From NCBI GenBank assembly GCA_017997315.1, contig JAGOFF010000032.1:1-15347 (forward strand): 15,347 nt of DNA. Reading direction: 5' to 3'. A program made the position numbers and the translations under genes. This document shows positions 7,471 to 14,754 of the stretch, piece by piece; position 1 is the stretch's first letter, and each line of letters begins with the position of its first letter. Under the pieces are notes generated by a model, which ran no database searches, was not told where the DNA came from, and worked only from the letters and a program-made list of their open reading frames with translations. Source of the stretch: Clostridia bacterium. Lineage in GTDB: Bacteria; Bacillota; Clostridia; Saccharofermentanales; UBA5734.

Positions 7471-8045
7471 TTCTCCTCATCGACAACTACGATTCCTTCA
7501 CCTACAACATCCTCCAACTGATCGGCGGGCTCGGTGATCCGTACCGGGACATCCTCGTCCTGCGCAACGACGCCGTGGACGTCGAAGGGATCCGGAGGCT
7601 GCGGCCCGACCGGCTGGTGATCTCTCCGGGCCCGGGCTATCCGGCGGCCGCCGGCGTGTCGATCCCCGCGGTGCGCGCATTGTCCGGCTGCCTCCCGATC
7701 CTTGGGATCTGTCTGGGGTATCAGGCCGTCTGCGAAGCGTTCGGGGCACGGATCACCCGCGCCCCCCGCCTGATGCACGGAAAACGGGACCGCATCCGTG
7801 TCGATACGGACAGCCGGCTCTTCGCCGGGCTGCCGGAGGAAATCGAAGCCGGCCGGTACCACTCACTTGCGGCCGAACCGGGTTCACTGCCCGATTGCCT
7901 GCATGTGACCGCGCATGCCCATGACGGAACCATCATGGCGGTGGAGCACATTTCGCATCCGACATTCGGGCTGCAGTTCCATCCTGAATCCATCCTGACC
8001 GCGCATGGCGAGGACATCCTGCGCCGTTTTCTGGAACTGGCGTGA
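7467..8045 (+). CDS. trpG: Anthranilate synthase component II (glutamine amidotransferase)
   Basis: Class I glutamine amidotransferase that feeds ammonia to TrpE. The product is 192 residues, the normal length. DNYDSFTYN is at the N-terminus, the nucleophile Cys82 is in GICLGYQ, and His172 and Glu174 in LQFHPES complete the triad. The start is GTG at 7467, overlapping the trpE stop as GTGA, with GGAGG 7 nt upstream. This coupling suits equal amounts of both subunits. The same protein may also serve PabB in folate synthesis, as the single TrpG/PabA does in Bacillus subtilis; no pabB is in the window, so this stays open. It is the last gene of the trp operon. Confidence 0.96.
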   Translation: MILLIDNYDSFTYNILQLIGGLGDPYRDILVLRNDAVDVEGIRRLRPDRLVISPGPGYPAAAGVSIPAVRALSGCLPILGICLGYQAVCEAFGARITRAPRLMHGKRDRIRVDTDSRLFAGLPEEIEAGRYHSLAAEPGSLPDCLHVTAHAHDGTIMAVEHISHPTFGLQFHPESILTAHGEDILRRFLELA

Positions 8046-8206
8046 CGCATCCGCCGCGGCGGTCCGCGGAGCGCTTCTTATCCGTAACCAACCCATGCGG
8101 AACCGCAGCGGCGGTATGGTAAAATATGCGTGCAACCGCGACGATTCCCCGTTCACGACGTGCGCCGCCAGGGGTCCGATGTCGCATGAAAAGAAAGGAA
8201 CAGGAT
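8046..8206 (+). other. Gap between trp operon and transketolase genes
   Basis: Non-coding stretch of 161 nt. A GC-rich palindrome CCGCCGCGGCGG at 8051-8062 and an adjacent TCCGCGGA at 8063-8070 could form hairpins, but no T-run follows, so I do not call a terminator. A likely promoter -10 lies at 8117-8125. Read-through from trpG cannot be excluded. Confidence 0.5.
8117..8125 (+). promoter_or_regulatory. Possible extended -10 promoter for transketolase genes
   Basis: TGGTAAAAT at 8117-8125 fits an extended -10 (TG-n-TAAAAT) and is an AT-rich island in GC-rich surroundings, 82 nt before the transketolase start. No good -35 is found 16-18 nt upstream (GCGGAA or TGCGGA only). Placement is plausible but unproven. 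Confidence 0.4.
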
Positions 8207-9034
8207 ATGGAAGCGGACAACAGGACACTGGAATGCATCGCCAACCGGATCCGTGCGGAAGTCGTCCGGATGGTCGGCCCTGCGACCCCGGGACACTTCG
8301 GCGGCTCATTCTCCCTCGCGGAAATCGTCTCAACCCTCTATTTCCGGGTCATGAAGGTCGATCCGAAGAACCCCGCATGGCCGGATCGTGACCGGCTCAT
8401 CCTCAGCAAGGGGCACGCGGGGATCGTGCAGTATGCCGCCATGGCGATCGCGGGGTATTTCCCCGTCGAAGAGCTGTACACCCTTAAAAAGCTCGGAAGC
8501 CGGCTGCAGGGTCACCCCGATCTCACCAAACTCCCCGGTATCGAAGCCAACACCGGCTCACTGGGCCAGGGGCTTTCGATGGCCTGCGGCCTGGCCGCCG
8601 GACTCCGGCTGGACGCGCGTCCTTCCCGCGTCTACTGCATCGTCGGCGACGGCGAGCTTGCGGAAGGCCAGATCTGGGAAGCCGCAATGGCCGCCCGCGT
8701 GCACAAGCTGGACAACCTCACCGCCATTCTGGACTACAACACCGTCCAGGCGATGGGACCGGTGGCGGAACGGTTCGACACCACCCCCTACCTTCAAAAG
8801 TGGCAGGCGTTCGGCTGGCATACCGTCGAAGCCGACGGCCACGACGTCCAGTCGGTCACGGATGCGTTCGCGGAAGCCGCCGCGATCCGCGGACGGCCGT
8901 CCATCGTCATCGCGCACACCATCAAGGGCAAGGGGCTGGACTACGCGGAGGGCAATGCCGCCTACCACAACGGCACCCTCACGGAAGAGCAGTGCCGGTT
9001 GGCCGTCGACCTGTTCCTGTCACGGAGCAAGTGA
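8207..9034 (+). CDS. Transketolase, N-terminal (ThDP-binding) subunit
   Basis: First half of a split transketolase, which moves two-carbon units between sugar phosphates using thiamine diphosphate. The product is 275 residues, typical of the split N-terminal subunit. HFGGS around His30, KGHAG and GSLGQG match the ThDP-site loops. GDGE begins at 147 and runs on to LDYN near 175, forming the diphosphate-magnesium motif. ATG 8207 has AAAGGA (8194-8199) 7 nt upstream. An ATG at 8186 would add only MKRKEQD and lacks a well-placed site. The C-terminal subunit starts 12 nt after the stop. Substrate cannot be told from sequence: split forms exist for ordinary pentose phosphate work and for special sugars. 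It is unlikely to be DXP synthase, which is a single long chain. Confidence 0.92.
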   Translation: MEADNRTLECIANRIRAEVVRMVGPATPGHFGGSFSLAEIVSTLYFRVMKVDPKNPAWPDRDRLILSKGHAGIVQYAAMAIAGYFPVEELYTLKKLGSRLQGHPDLTKLPGIEANTGSLGQGLSMACGLAAGLRLDARPSRVYCIVGDGELAEGQIWEAAMAARVHKLDNLTAILDYNTVQAMGPVAERFDTTPYLQKWQAFGWHTVEADGHDVQSVTDAFAEAAAIRGRPSIVIAHTIKGKGLDYAEGNAAYHNGTLTEEQCRLAVDLFLSRSK

Positions 9035-9046
9035 GGAGGAGACGAT

Positions 9047-9982
9047 ATGGGAATGCAGAACCAACGTAAAGTCTACGGCGAGACGATGGTCCGCCTGGGT
9101 GCGGAGCGCAAGGATCTCGTGATGTGCGAGGCCGACCTCGGAAAGTCGACCATGAGCGCGATGTTCGAGTCCGCCTACCCCGACCGCCACTTTGAGATGG
9201 GCATCGCGGAGGCCGACATGATCTCCTTCGCGGCCGGACTCGCACTGGCGGGAAAGCAGCCGTTCGCCAACACCTTCGCGGTCTTCGCGAGCGGCCGTCC
9301 CTACGACCAGATCCGGACGAGTGTCTGCACCGCCCGGCTCAACGTCCGCATCGTCGGCTCCAGCTCCGGGCTGTCCGACTTCGGCGACGGCGCGACGCAC
9401 CAGTCGGTCGACGACATCGCGATCATGCGGGTGCTGCCCAACATGACCGTGCTTTGCCCTGCCGACGGGATTGAAATGGCCCGGATGATCGAGACGGTGG
9501 TGGACTACAAGGGCCCGGTGTACATCCGGTCCTGCCGCAACGACCTCCCGGATGTCCTGCCTGCGGATTACCGCTTCGAGATCGGGAAACAGTTCGTTGT
9601 ACGCGAGGGATCGGACATCACGGTGTTCGCCCTCGGCAAGATGGTGTCGACCGCGCTCGATGCCGCCGAGAAGCTCGCGGGCGAGGGGATCTCCCTGCGC
9701 GTCGTCAATGTCAGCACGATCAAACCTTTTGACGAGGCGCGCGCCGTCGAACTGGTCAAGGGAATGAAGGGTGTCGTCACCGCGGAAGAGCACTCGGTCG
9801 TCGGCGGACTGGCCTCCGCGGTCGCCTACGCGCTGCGCGGAATCGCGATCCCCAACGAGACCATCGCGATCATGGACCAGTTCGGGCAATCCGCCCATGC
9901 GTATGAAGACCTCCTGAAGTTCTACGGACTCACAGCGGACGACATCGCCGCCAAAGCGCGCGCGATCATGGCAAAGGCGTAG
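9047..9982 (+). CDS. Transketolase, C-terminal (pyrimidine-binding) subunit
   Basis: Second half of the split transketolase, 311 residues. The N-terminal pyrimidine-binding domain contains MGIAEADMIS with Glu55, the residue that activates the thiamine aminopyrimidine. DGATHQSVDDIAIMR and later the transketolase C-terminal domain (VFALGKMVSTALDAAEKL, then HSVVGGLASAV) follow in the expected order. ATG 9047 is preceded by AGGAGG (9034-9039) at 7 nt, overlapping the stop codon of the N-terminal gene. The pair should form the active heterotetramer. The dehydrogenase gene begins 44 nt downstream with no visible promoter or terminator between, so all three are probably co-transcribed. Confidence 0.92.
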   Translation: MGMQNQRKVYGETMVRLGAERKDLVMCEADLGKSTMSAMFESAYPDRHFEMGIAEADMISFAAGLALAGKQPFANTFAVFASGRPYDQIRTSVCTARLNVRIVGSSSGLSDFGDGATHQSVDDIAIMRVLPNMTVLCPADGIEMARMIETVVDYKGPVYIRSCRNDLPDVLPADYRFEIGKQFVVREGSDITVFALGKMVSTALDAAEKLAGEGISLRVVNVSTIKPFDEARAVELVKGMKGVVTAEEHSVVGGLASAVAYALRGIAIPNETIAIMDQFGQSAHAYEDLLKFYGLTADDIAAKARAIMAKA

Positions 9983-10026
9983 GGGGCCAAGACTCCTCCG
10001 CCATACAGAAAGGACGGACTCCAGAC

Positions 10027-11079
10027 ATGACCGGAACGATGAAAGCCCTGGTCAAATACGGCCCCAACGCCGGTGAAACCGCCATCCAGGACAAGCCCAT
10101 CCCGCAGATCGGCCCTGACGACGTGCTTGTCAAGGTCGCATATATCGGGATCTGCGGAACCGACCCCCACATGCACATGAACCTGACCAACCTCAACGTC
10201 GCGGTGCCGATGATCTTCGGCCACGAGTTCGCGGGAACCATCGCGGAACTGGGAGCGAACGTCAAGGGCTGGGCGGCGGGCGACCGCGTCACGGTGGAGA
10301 CGCATGCGGACTACTGCGGCGTCTGCGAGATGTGCCGCACCAACCGCTACCATCTTTGCCGCGACCGCAAAGGGTACGGATTCCAGATCGACGGTGCGTT
10401 CGCATCGTACGTCAAGGCCCCTTCCCGGATTCTCCACCGCGTGCCGGAAAACGTGTCGATGCGTGAAGCCAGCCTGACCGAGCCTCTGTGCGTCGGCTAC
10501 AAGTCGATGGTCGACAACAGCAACATCCGCCCGGGCGACACGGTCGTCGTGATCGGACCCGGCCCGATCGGCATGACCTGCATCAAGATGGCGCAGATCT
10601 GCGGAGCGAGCGAGATCATCGCGGTCGGCGCCAACGGGGATGAAAAACGGCTCGAGATGGCTCTGACCTACGGCGCGACCGCCGCGGTCAACAGCCAGGA
10701 ACCCGGCGCGGTCGAGCGCATCATGTCCCTGACCGACGGGTACGGCGCGGATCTGGTCGCGGACACCGCGGGTGTGTCCGCCACGCTCAAGCTTTCGATG
10801 CAGATCGTGCGCCCGTTCGGACAGATCACAAAAATCGGCTGGGGACCCAAGCCGGTGGACTTCTCCCTGGATCCGCTCCTGCAGAAGTCCGTGACGCTTC
10901 AGGGCCATTTCAGCCACACCTGGGATGTGTGGGAGAAGTGCCTCGTCCTCATGAAGAAGGGACAGGTCGATCTCAAGCCGCTGATCACGCACGAACTTCC
11001 GCTGGACCAGTGGGAGCATGGATTCGAGCTGATCGAGAACCGCGAAGCGATGAAGGTGGTCCTGACACCGATCGGATGA
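10027..11079 (+). CDS. Zinc-dependent medium-chain alcohol/polyol dehydrogenase
   Basis: NAD(P)-dependent oxidoreductase of the MDR superfamily, 350 residues, interconverting an alcohol or polyol with a ketone or aldehyde. Catalytic zinc ligands are Cys43 (GICGTD) and His66-Glu67 (GHEFAG). The structural zinc site is intact: Cys97, Cys100, Cys103 and Cys111. The Rossmann motif GPGPIG is at 177-182. The overall pattern is close to sorbitol/threonine/butanediol dehydrogenase-like members, but the substrate cannot be fixed. ATG 10027 is used. The nearest Shine-Dalgarno-like AAAGGA (10009-10014) is 12 nt away, somewhat far, and ATG 10039 (MKAL) would be the classical MDR start but has no site. 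Of 13 arginines, 10 are CGC, unlike the trp genes. Linked to the split transketolase, so a sugar or polyol role is inferred. Confidence 0.9.
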   Translation: MTGTMKALVKYGPNAGETAIQDKPIPQIGPDDVLVKVAYIGICGTDPHMHMNLTNLNVAVPMIFGHEFAGTIAELGANVKGWAAGDRVTVETHADYCGVCEMCRTNRYHLCRDRKGYGFQIDGAFASYVKAPSRILHRVPENVSMREASLTEPLCVGYKSMVDNSNIRPGDTVVVIGPGPIGMTCIKMAQICGASEIIAVGANGDEKRLEMALTYGATAAVNSQEPGAVERIMSLTDGYGADLVADTAGVSATLKLSMQIVRPFGQITKIGWGPKPVDFSLDPLLQKSVTLQGHFSHTWDVWEKCLVLMKKGQVDLKPLITHELPLDQWEHGFELIENREAMKVVLTPIG

Positions 11080-11084
11080 CGCGG

Positions 11085-11110
11085 TGCCGGGCGTACCGAA
11101 GCGCCCGGCA
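11085..11110 (+). repeat. GC-rich hairpin just after the dehydrogenase gene
   Basis: TGCCGGGCG at 11085-11093 and CGCCCGGCA at 11102-11110 form a perfect 9-bp stem with an 8-nt loop, starting 5 nt after the dehydrogenase stop. No T-run follows, so it is not a standard terminator. It may stabilise the 3' end of the message or aid termination. Confidence 0.6.
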
Positions 11111-11121
11111 GGTACCGGAAC

Positions 11122-11168
11122 AAAAAGGGACCGTCACGGCACAGATCCGTAGTGCCGTGACGGTCCCT
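11122..11168 (-). terminator. Intrinsic terminator of the minus-strand glycosidase gene
   Basis: A perfect 16-bp inverted repeat, 11126-11141 against 11153-11168, with an 11-nt loop. On the minus strand the hairpin is followed by five T residues (AAAAA at 11122-11126 of the plus strand, the last shared with the stem). It begins 36 nt past the glycosidase stop. The plus-strand side lacks a T-run, so the orientation is clear, though so strong a hairpin may slow plus-strand transcription as well. Confidence 0.85.
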
Positions 11169-11203
11169 CTGCATGTTGGGGAGAACGGGAGGACGCTCCC
11201 GGA

Positions 11204-13051
11204 TCACAGATCCCCGGCGTCCGCCTCCATCAGCGGAATCAGCGCGAGCAGCCCGCCCCAATGATAGAAGCTGTCGCTGTTCGGCACGTCGCATCCTTCG
11301 CCGGTATCCGCGTTGTAGTTCTCGTGGATGTGCCCGCACTCTCGCCACTCCTTGAGAAGCAGTGCCGCGGATTTGTCCGCCATCGCCCGGCGGGCCTCCG
11401 GCAGATCGTACTTGCGCAGGCCCAGGTACACAAGGAAATTCATGGGTGCCCAGATCCGGCCGCGCCAGTAGTCGTTGTCCGGATAGGCCGGATCGTCGCG
11501 CATGATCGACGGCAGGATATACTCCCCGAAGAACTTGTCCGGGTTGAAAAAGTTCCGTTCCATCATGGTTTCCGCCTGCTCCTGCGTGGCGGTTTTCGAC
11601 AGCAGCGGATAAAAGTTCGTCGGCGAGAGCCGGAGGGACCATGCACCCGTGTCGGTGCGCCGGTTGAGGTAGATTCCCGCCTCTTCGCTCCACAGTCCGC
11701 GCAGGGAACGTTCGAACCGCTCCGCACGCTCCAGAATCTCCGCGCGTTCCGCCGCCCGGTCGATCCGGTCGGCGAGTTCCGCGAGCGCTTTGCAGTCCGC
11801 GACATACATCGCGGTCAACCCGGCGTCTTCCAGCAGGATGACGCGCCGGTCGGCATCGAACGGGACGTCGTCATACATGGGAGAATTGTCCAGCCCGGAC
11901 TCCCACATGGCGCCCTGCAGGTCCGTGTAGTCCGAGGAGGTCGCCCAGTGCCCGGTCGTCGAAGCCTGCTTGGGCAGGACACCCCACGCCAGCAGCCCGT
12001 CGGACACCTGCCGCGCCTTGGGCCACCAACGGTTCCAGGAAAGCAGGTCTTCGAACACCTCGCGGGCGACCCAGTCGAAAGAGGGGCCATACTTGTCGAG
12101 GATGGACAGGATCGCCATCGACCCGACCGGCGGCTGACTCCGGTCATCGGATATGTTGTTTTCATCCGCGGCGAAGTTCGGGATGAATCCGTACTTCGAG
12201 CGTTCGTGCGAGATTTCCACCACGTTCGCGACCGCCAGGTCCGGGTGGTCCACCGAAGCCATCCAGCCCGCGAAGTAGGTGTCCCAGTCGAACAGCACAT
12301 ACCCGCCCCAGTTCATGTTCCATTTCCGGGATACCGGTGTGCATACCCGACCTTTCTTGGGCTCATAGATCGTGTCCCAGGCGAGGATGGTCTGCATCGC
12401 ATGATAAATCTCCGCATGCTCCCCGTACCGTTTTGCTCCCGCCATATGCCGTGCGCGCGCTGACTCGATCCGTTCGCGCGCTTCCTCGATGCTCCGCGGA
12501 CGGCCGGTGGAGATGCACACCGGTCCGGACAGCTCGCAGGCGAAATGCGGATTGTCGGTCGGATAGTTCGGTTCATCGCGCAGCCGCCCGGTACAATGGA
12601 TCCGGACCTCGCGCCCCGGCAGGGAGGCCAGCAGGTGATCCCCCTGGTTGGAGACCGCTCCCGGGCGGTTGTAGAGGATTCCGGCCTCCGCGACCAGCGT
12701 CGCGGGATAGGCGGTCATGGCGGCCGGCTCGACCAGAAGAACCAGATCGTCCCCGTCATGGGCGGAACGCACGTCGAGGACGATGCCTTGCCAGGTCAGA
12801 CGGAGCTCGGTGTACGAACCGTCATACGCATGCGGACCGGGAACGACCTGGTGGGTGTTCCGGTCCGATGCCGCGTTCGACGGCCTGCGCAGGATGAACG
12901 TTTCCTTCAGCACCGAGCTGGAGGCGTAGTTCTTGACGCCCAGCCGGATGCAGAGCGCATCCGGAAGCAGGACGTGGCTGATCACACTGCGGGTGTCCCA
13001 CGTGTTCCAGCCTTTCTGCAGACGGTCCTGGACCGCGCGGTACTCATTCAT
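11204..13051 (-). CDS. GH63 / MGH1-like alpha-glycosidase
   Basis: Glycoside hydrolase of 615 residues without a signal peptide, so probably cytoplasmic. An N-terminal beta-sandwich-like part (to about 195) opens with GWNTWDTRSVISHVLLPDA, a signature of MGH1/YgjK-like proteins. An (alpha/alpha)6 barrel follows. LFDWDTYFAGW, DRSQPPVGS, SGLDNSPMYD, WRGRIWAP and HENYNADTGEG are the conserved barrel segments. By analogy with GH63/GH37, Asp388 (GLDNSP) would be the general acid and Glu577 (HENY) the base; this is inference. Relatives act on mannosylglycerate, glucosylglycerate, trehalose-like or alpha-glucosidic oligosaccharides, and I cannot choose between them. ATG 13051 has AAGAGG 6 nt upstream. 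It has its own putative promoter, lies downstream of the kinase gene on the same strand and ends at the 11122-11168 terminator. Confidence 0.88.
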   Translation of the reverse strand: MNEYRAVQDRLQKGWNTWDTRSVISHVLLPDALCIRLGVKNYASSSVLKETFILRRPSNAASDRNTHQVVPGPHAYDGSYTELRLTWQGIVLDVRSAHDGDDLVLLVEPAAMTAYPATLVAEAGILYNRPGAVSNQGDHLLASLPGREVRIHCTGRLRDEPNYPTDNPHFACELSGPVCISTGRPRSIEEARERIESARARHMAGAKRYGEHAEIYHAMQTILAWDTIYEPKKGRVCTPVSRKWNMNWGGYVLFDWDTYFAGWMASVDHPDLAVANVVEISHERSKYGFIPNFAADENNISDDRSQPPVGSMAILSILDKYGPSFDWVAREVFEDLLSWNRWWPKARQVSDGLLAWGVLPKQASTTGHWATSSDYTDLQGAMWESGLDNSPMYDDVPFDADRRVILLEDAGLTAMYVADCKALAELADRIDRAAERAEILERAERFERSLRGLWSEEAGIYLNRRTDTGAWSLRLSPTNFYPLLSKTATQEQAETMMERNFFNPDKFFGEYILPSIMRDDPAYPDNDYWRGRIWAPMNFLVYLGLRKYDLPEARRAMADKSAALLLKEWRECGHIHENYNADTGEGCDVPNSDSFYHWGGLLALIPLMEADAGDL

Positions 13052-13102
13052 GAGGCACCTCTTCCGGCCGGTGTCGATGGTTCCGCATCCGGCGCACCTC
13101 TC

Positions 13103-13131
13103 AGGATAACCATGTATCCGGGAAAGATCAA
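13103..13131 (-). promoter_or_regulatory. Possible promoter of the glycosidase gene
   Basis: On the minus strand TTGATC (13126-13131) and TATCCT (13103-13108) are spaced by exactly 17 nt, each matching 4 of 6 consensus positions. The -35 overlaps the histidine kinase stop codon (13128-13130). It lies about 50 nt before the glycosidase start. No terminator follows the kinase, so read-through from it is also possible. Confidence 0.45.
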
Positions 13132-14753
13132 CGGACCAGTCCGGGAGGGACCGGATGGTCGCTCAGGACCGCCGAGCCGCCCTGTACGGGAATCGCGCGG
13201 ATTTCCTCCCCTCCGTCGGACAGCGACGTTTCCGCCTGAGCCAGCCCGGCCTTGTCGGACACGGGCGGGAGCAGGATGCTCATGCGCGTCCCGAACCCCT
13301 GACGGCTGAGGACTTCAATCCGGCCGCTGTGCCGTTCGACGATCCACTTCGCGATCGACAGCCCGAGCCCGGCACCGCCGGTCGCCCTCGTACGCGATTC
13401 ATCGGCGCGGTAGAAGCGGTCGAACACATGGGGGACGTCCGCTGCAGGAATGCCGATCCCGGTATCCTGGACCGTGATCCGAACCATGCGGTCCGGATCC
13501 GCGGTGCAGCCGATCGTGATCTCGTTGCCTGCGGGGGTGTACTTGATGCTGTTGTCGATCAGGATGCGGAGCGCCTGCTTGAGCAGCTGCGCATCCGCAA
13601 CCACCGCCAGGTGGTCTTCGCAGGTGATCCGGAACGTGTGGCTCTTGTCGATCATGGCGGTCTCGCGCGCGAGGAGTCGCACCAGGCGGTCCACATACAG
13701 CGGTTCCATGCGGAGCGTGAGGGTGTTGTTGTCTCCGCGGGCAAGGAACAGAAGCTTCTCCACCAGCTCCTTCATGTTCTCGGACTCGGCCTTGAGCGCC
13801 GCGATGGATTCCTGCAGAGTCTGGGGATCGTTCTTCCCCCATCGGTCCAGCAGGTTCGCATACCCCTGGATGACCGCGATCGGCGTCCGCAGCTCGTGGG
13901 AGGCGTCGGACACGAACCGGATCTGGGACCGGTACGCGGTATCGATGCGCTCCAGCATGTCGTTGATCGTGCCGGCCAGGTCCTTGAGTTCGTTCTGGGA
14001 ACCCCGGAGGTTCAGGCGCGTGTCCAGCCGGCTTGCGTTGATGTTCCGGGTGACGCGCGCCATTTCATCGATCGGGCGAAGCACCTTGCGCGCGGAGCGC
14101 GCGCCTCCCCCGATGCTCCCCAGCAGCAGGAAGAGCTCAAGCAGCAGGAGAGGTGCAAAGGCGTATCCGGTGTACAGAAGGGGAGGGCGCAGCGGGACGG
14201 AGATGGATACAACGGTGTACACCTGCCCTTCTACGACCGCCAGCGGATAACGGATCCGGTAGAGGGTCCGGTCCATCCATTCGGCCGGGGCGGAGGCGGT
14301 ACTGCCTTCGGTTATGAACTCCCGCCGGGCGTCCGCCGCGCGGTCCAGCCCGTCGAGCCGCATCCACCGGGTCCATGCGGTCGTGTCCGGATCCTCCAGG
14401 ACGGATTCCGGCCACTCTCCGCGATACCCGTCGATGGTGATCCGGTAGCCGGTGGAGGTCGACAGGATCTCCGGGAGGAGTGCGCGGACGGCGGGATCGG
14501 ATTTGGCGGCGATGGCCGCCGCGGCTTTGCCGGCACGGTTCTCCGCCGTCAGGAACGCCGCTCCCGCGCAGAGCGCGAGGATGAGGAGGTTCACCGACGT
14601 GAGTATGGAGACCAGGCGGAGCACCGAACGCAGATTGAGCCGGAGGACCAGAGAGACGCGGATCCGCTCCCGCAGCCCCTCACGGCGGCGCGGTGCGCGG
14701 ACGGGTTCCGTTCCGCCGGCGACCATCGGCGTGTTTTCGACTCGCGTGCCCAT
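13128..14753 (-). CDS. Sensor histidine kinase, HAMP-containing, of a two-component system
   Basis: Membrane sensor that autophosphorylates and passes phosphate to the adjacent response regulator. With this start it has 541 residues: basic N-terminus, membrane segment about 46-68, external sensing region about 70-190 with no recognised fold, second membrane segment about 192-215, HAMP about 218-270, HisKA with His286 (SHELRTP), and HATPase with Asn401 (N-box), DTGIG at 430-434, an F-box near 444-448 and GGAGLGL at 459-465. A tail of about 45 residues (497-541) follows the catalytic domain. ATG 14753 starts 1 nt after the regulator stop but has a weak ribosome site. ATG 14786 has GGGGAG at 6 nt but overlaps the regulator by 32 nt; that site also encodes its conserved RGVGYVV. 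The signal sensed is unknown. Confidence 0.93.
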   Translation of the reverse strand: MGTRVENTPMVAGGTEPVRAPRRREGLRERIRVSLVLRLNLRSVLRLVSILTSVNLLILALCAGAAFLTAENRAGKAAAAIAAKSDPAVRALLPEILSTSTGYRITIDGYRGEWPESVLEDPDTTAWTRWMRLDGLDRAADARREFITEGSTASAPAEWMDRTLYRIRYPLAVVEGQVYTVVSISVPLRPPLLYTGYAFAPLLLLELFLLLGSIGGGARSARKVLRPIDEMARVTRNINASRLDTRLNLRGSQNELKDLAGTINDMLERIDTAYRSQIRFVSDASHELRTPIAVIQGYANLLDRWGKNDPQTLQESIAALKAESENMKELVEKLLFLARGDNNTLTLRMEPLYVDRLVRLLARETAMIDKSHTFRITCEDHLAVVADAQLLKQALRILIDNSIKYTPAGNEITIGCTADPDRMVRITVQDTGIGIPAADVPHVFDRFYRADESRTRATGGAGLGLSIAKWIVERHSGRIEVLSRQGFGTRMSILLPPVSDKAGLAQAETSLSDGGEEIRAIPVQGGSAVLSDHPVPPGLVR

Positions 14754-14754
14754 G

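Noticed and set aside
8050..8070. Terminator after trpG
   Set aside because: GC palindromes are present but no T-run follows, and the alternative pairings compete.
8207..9982. The transketolase pair as DXP synthase or pyruvate dehydrogenase E1
   Set aside because: DXP synthase is normally one chain of about 620 residues; the split sizes, ThDP-site loops and GIAEADM match split transketolase.
8207..11079. A sulfoquinovose (sulfo-transketolase) or apiose pathway
   Set aside because: Split transketolases occur there, but the isomerase, kinase, aldose and transport genes that define those pathways are absent from the window.
11261..12463. A 400-codon plus-strand open frame opposite the glycosidase
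   Set aside because: The minus strand encodes an intact glycosidase with all motifs; this frame has no ribosome site and no domain.
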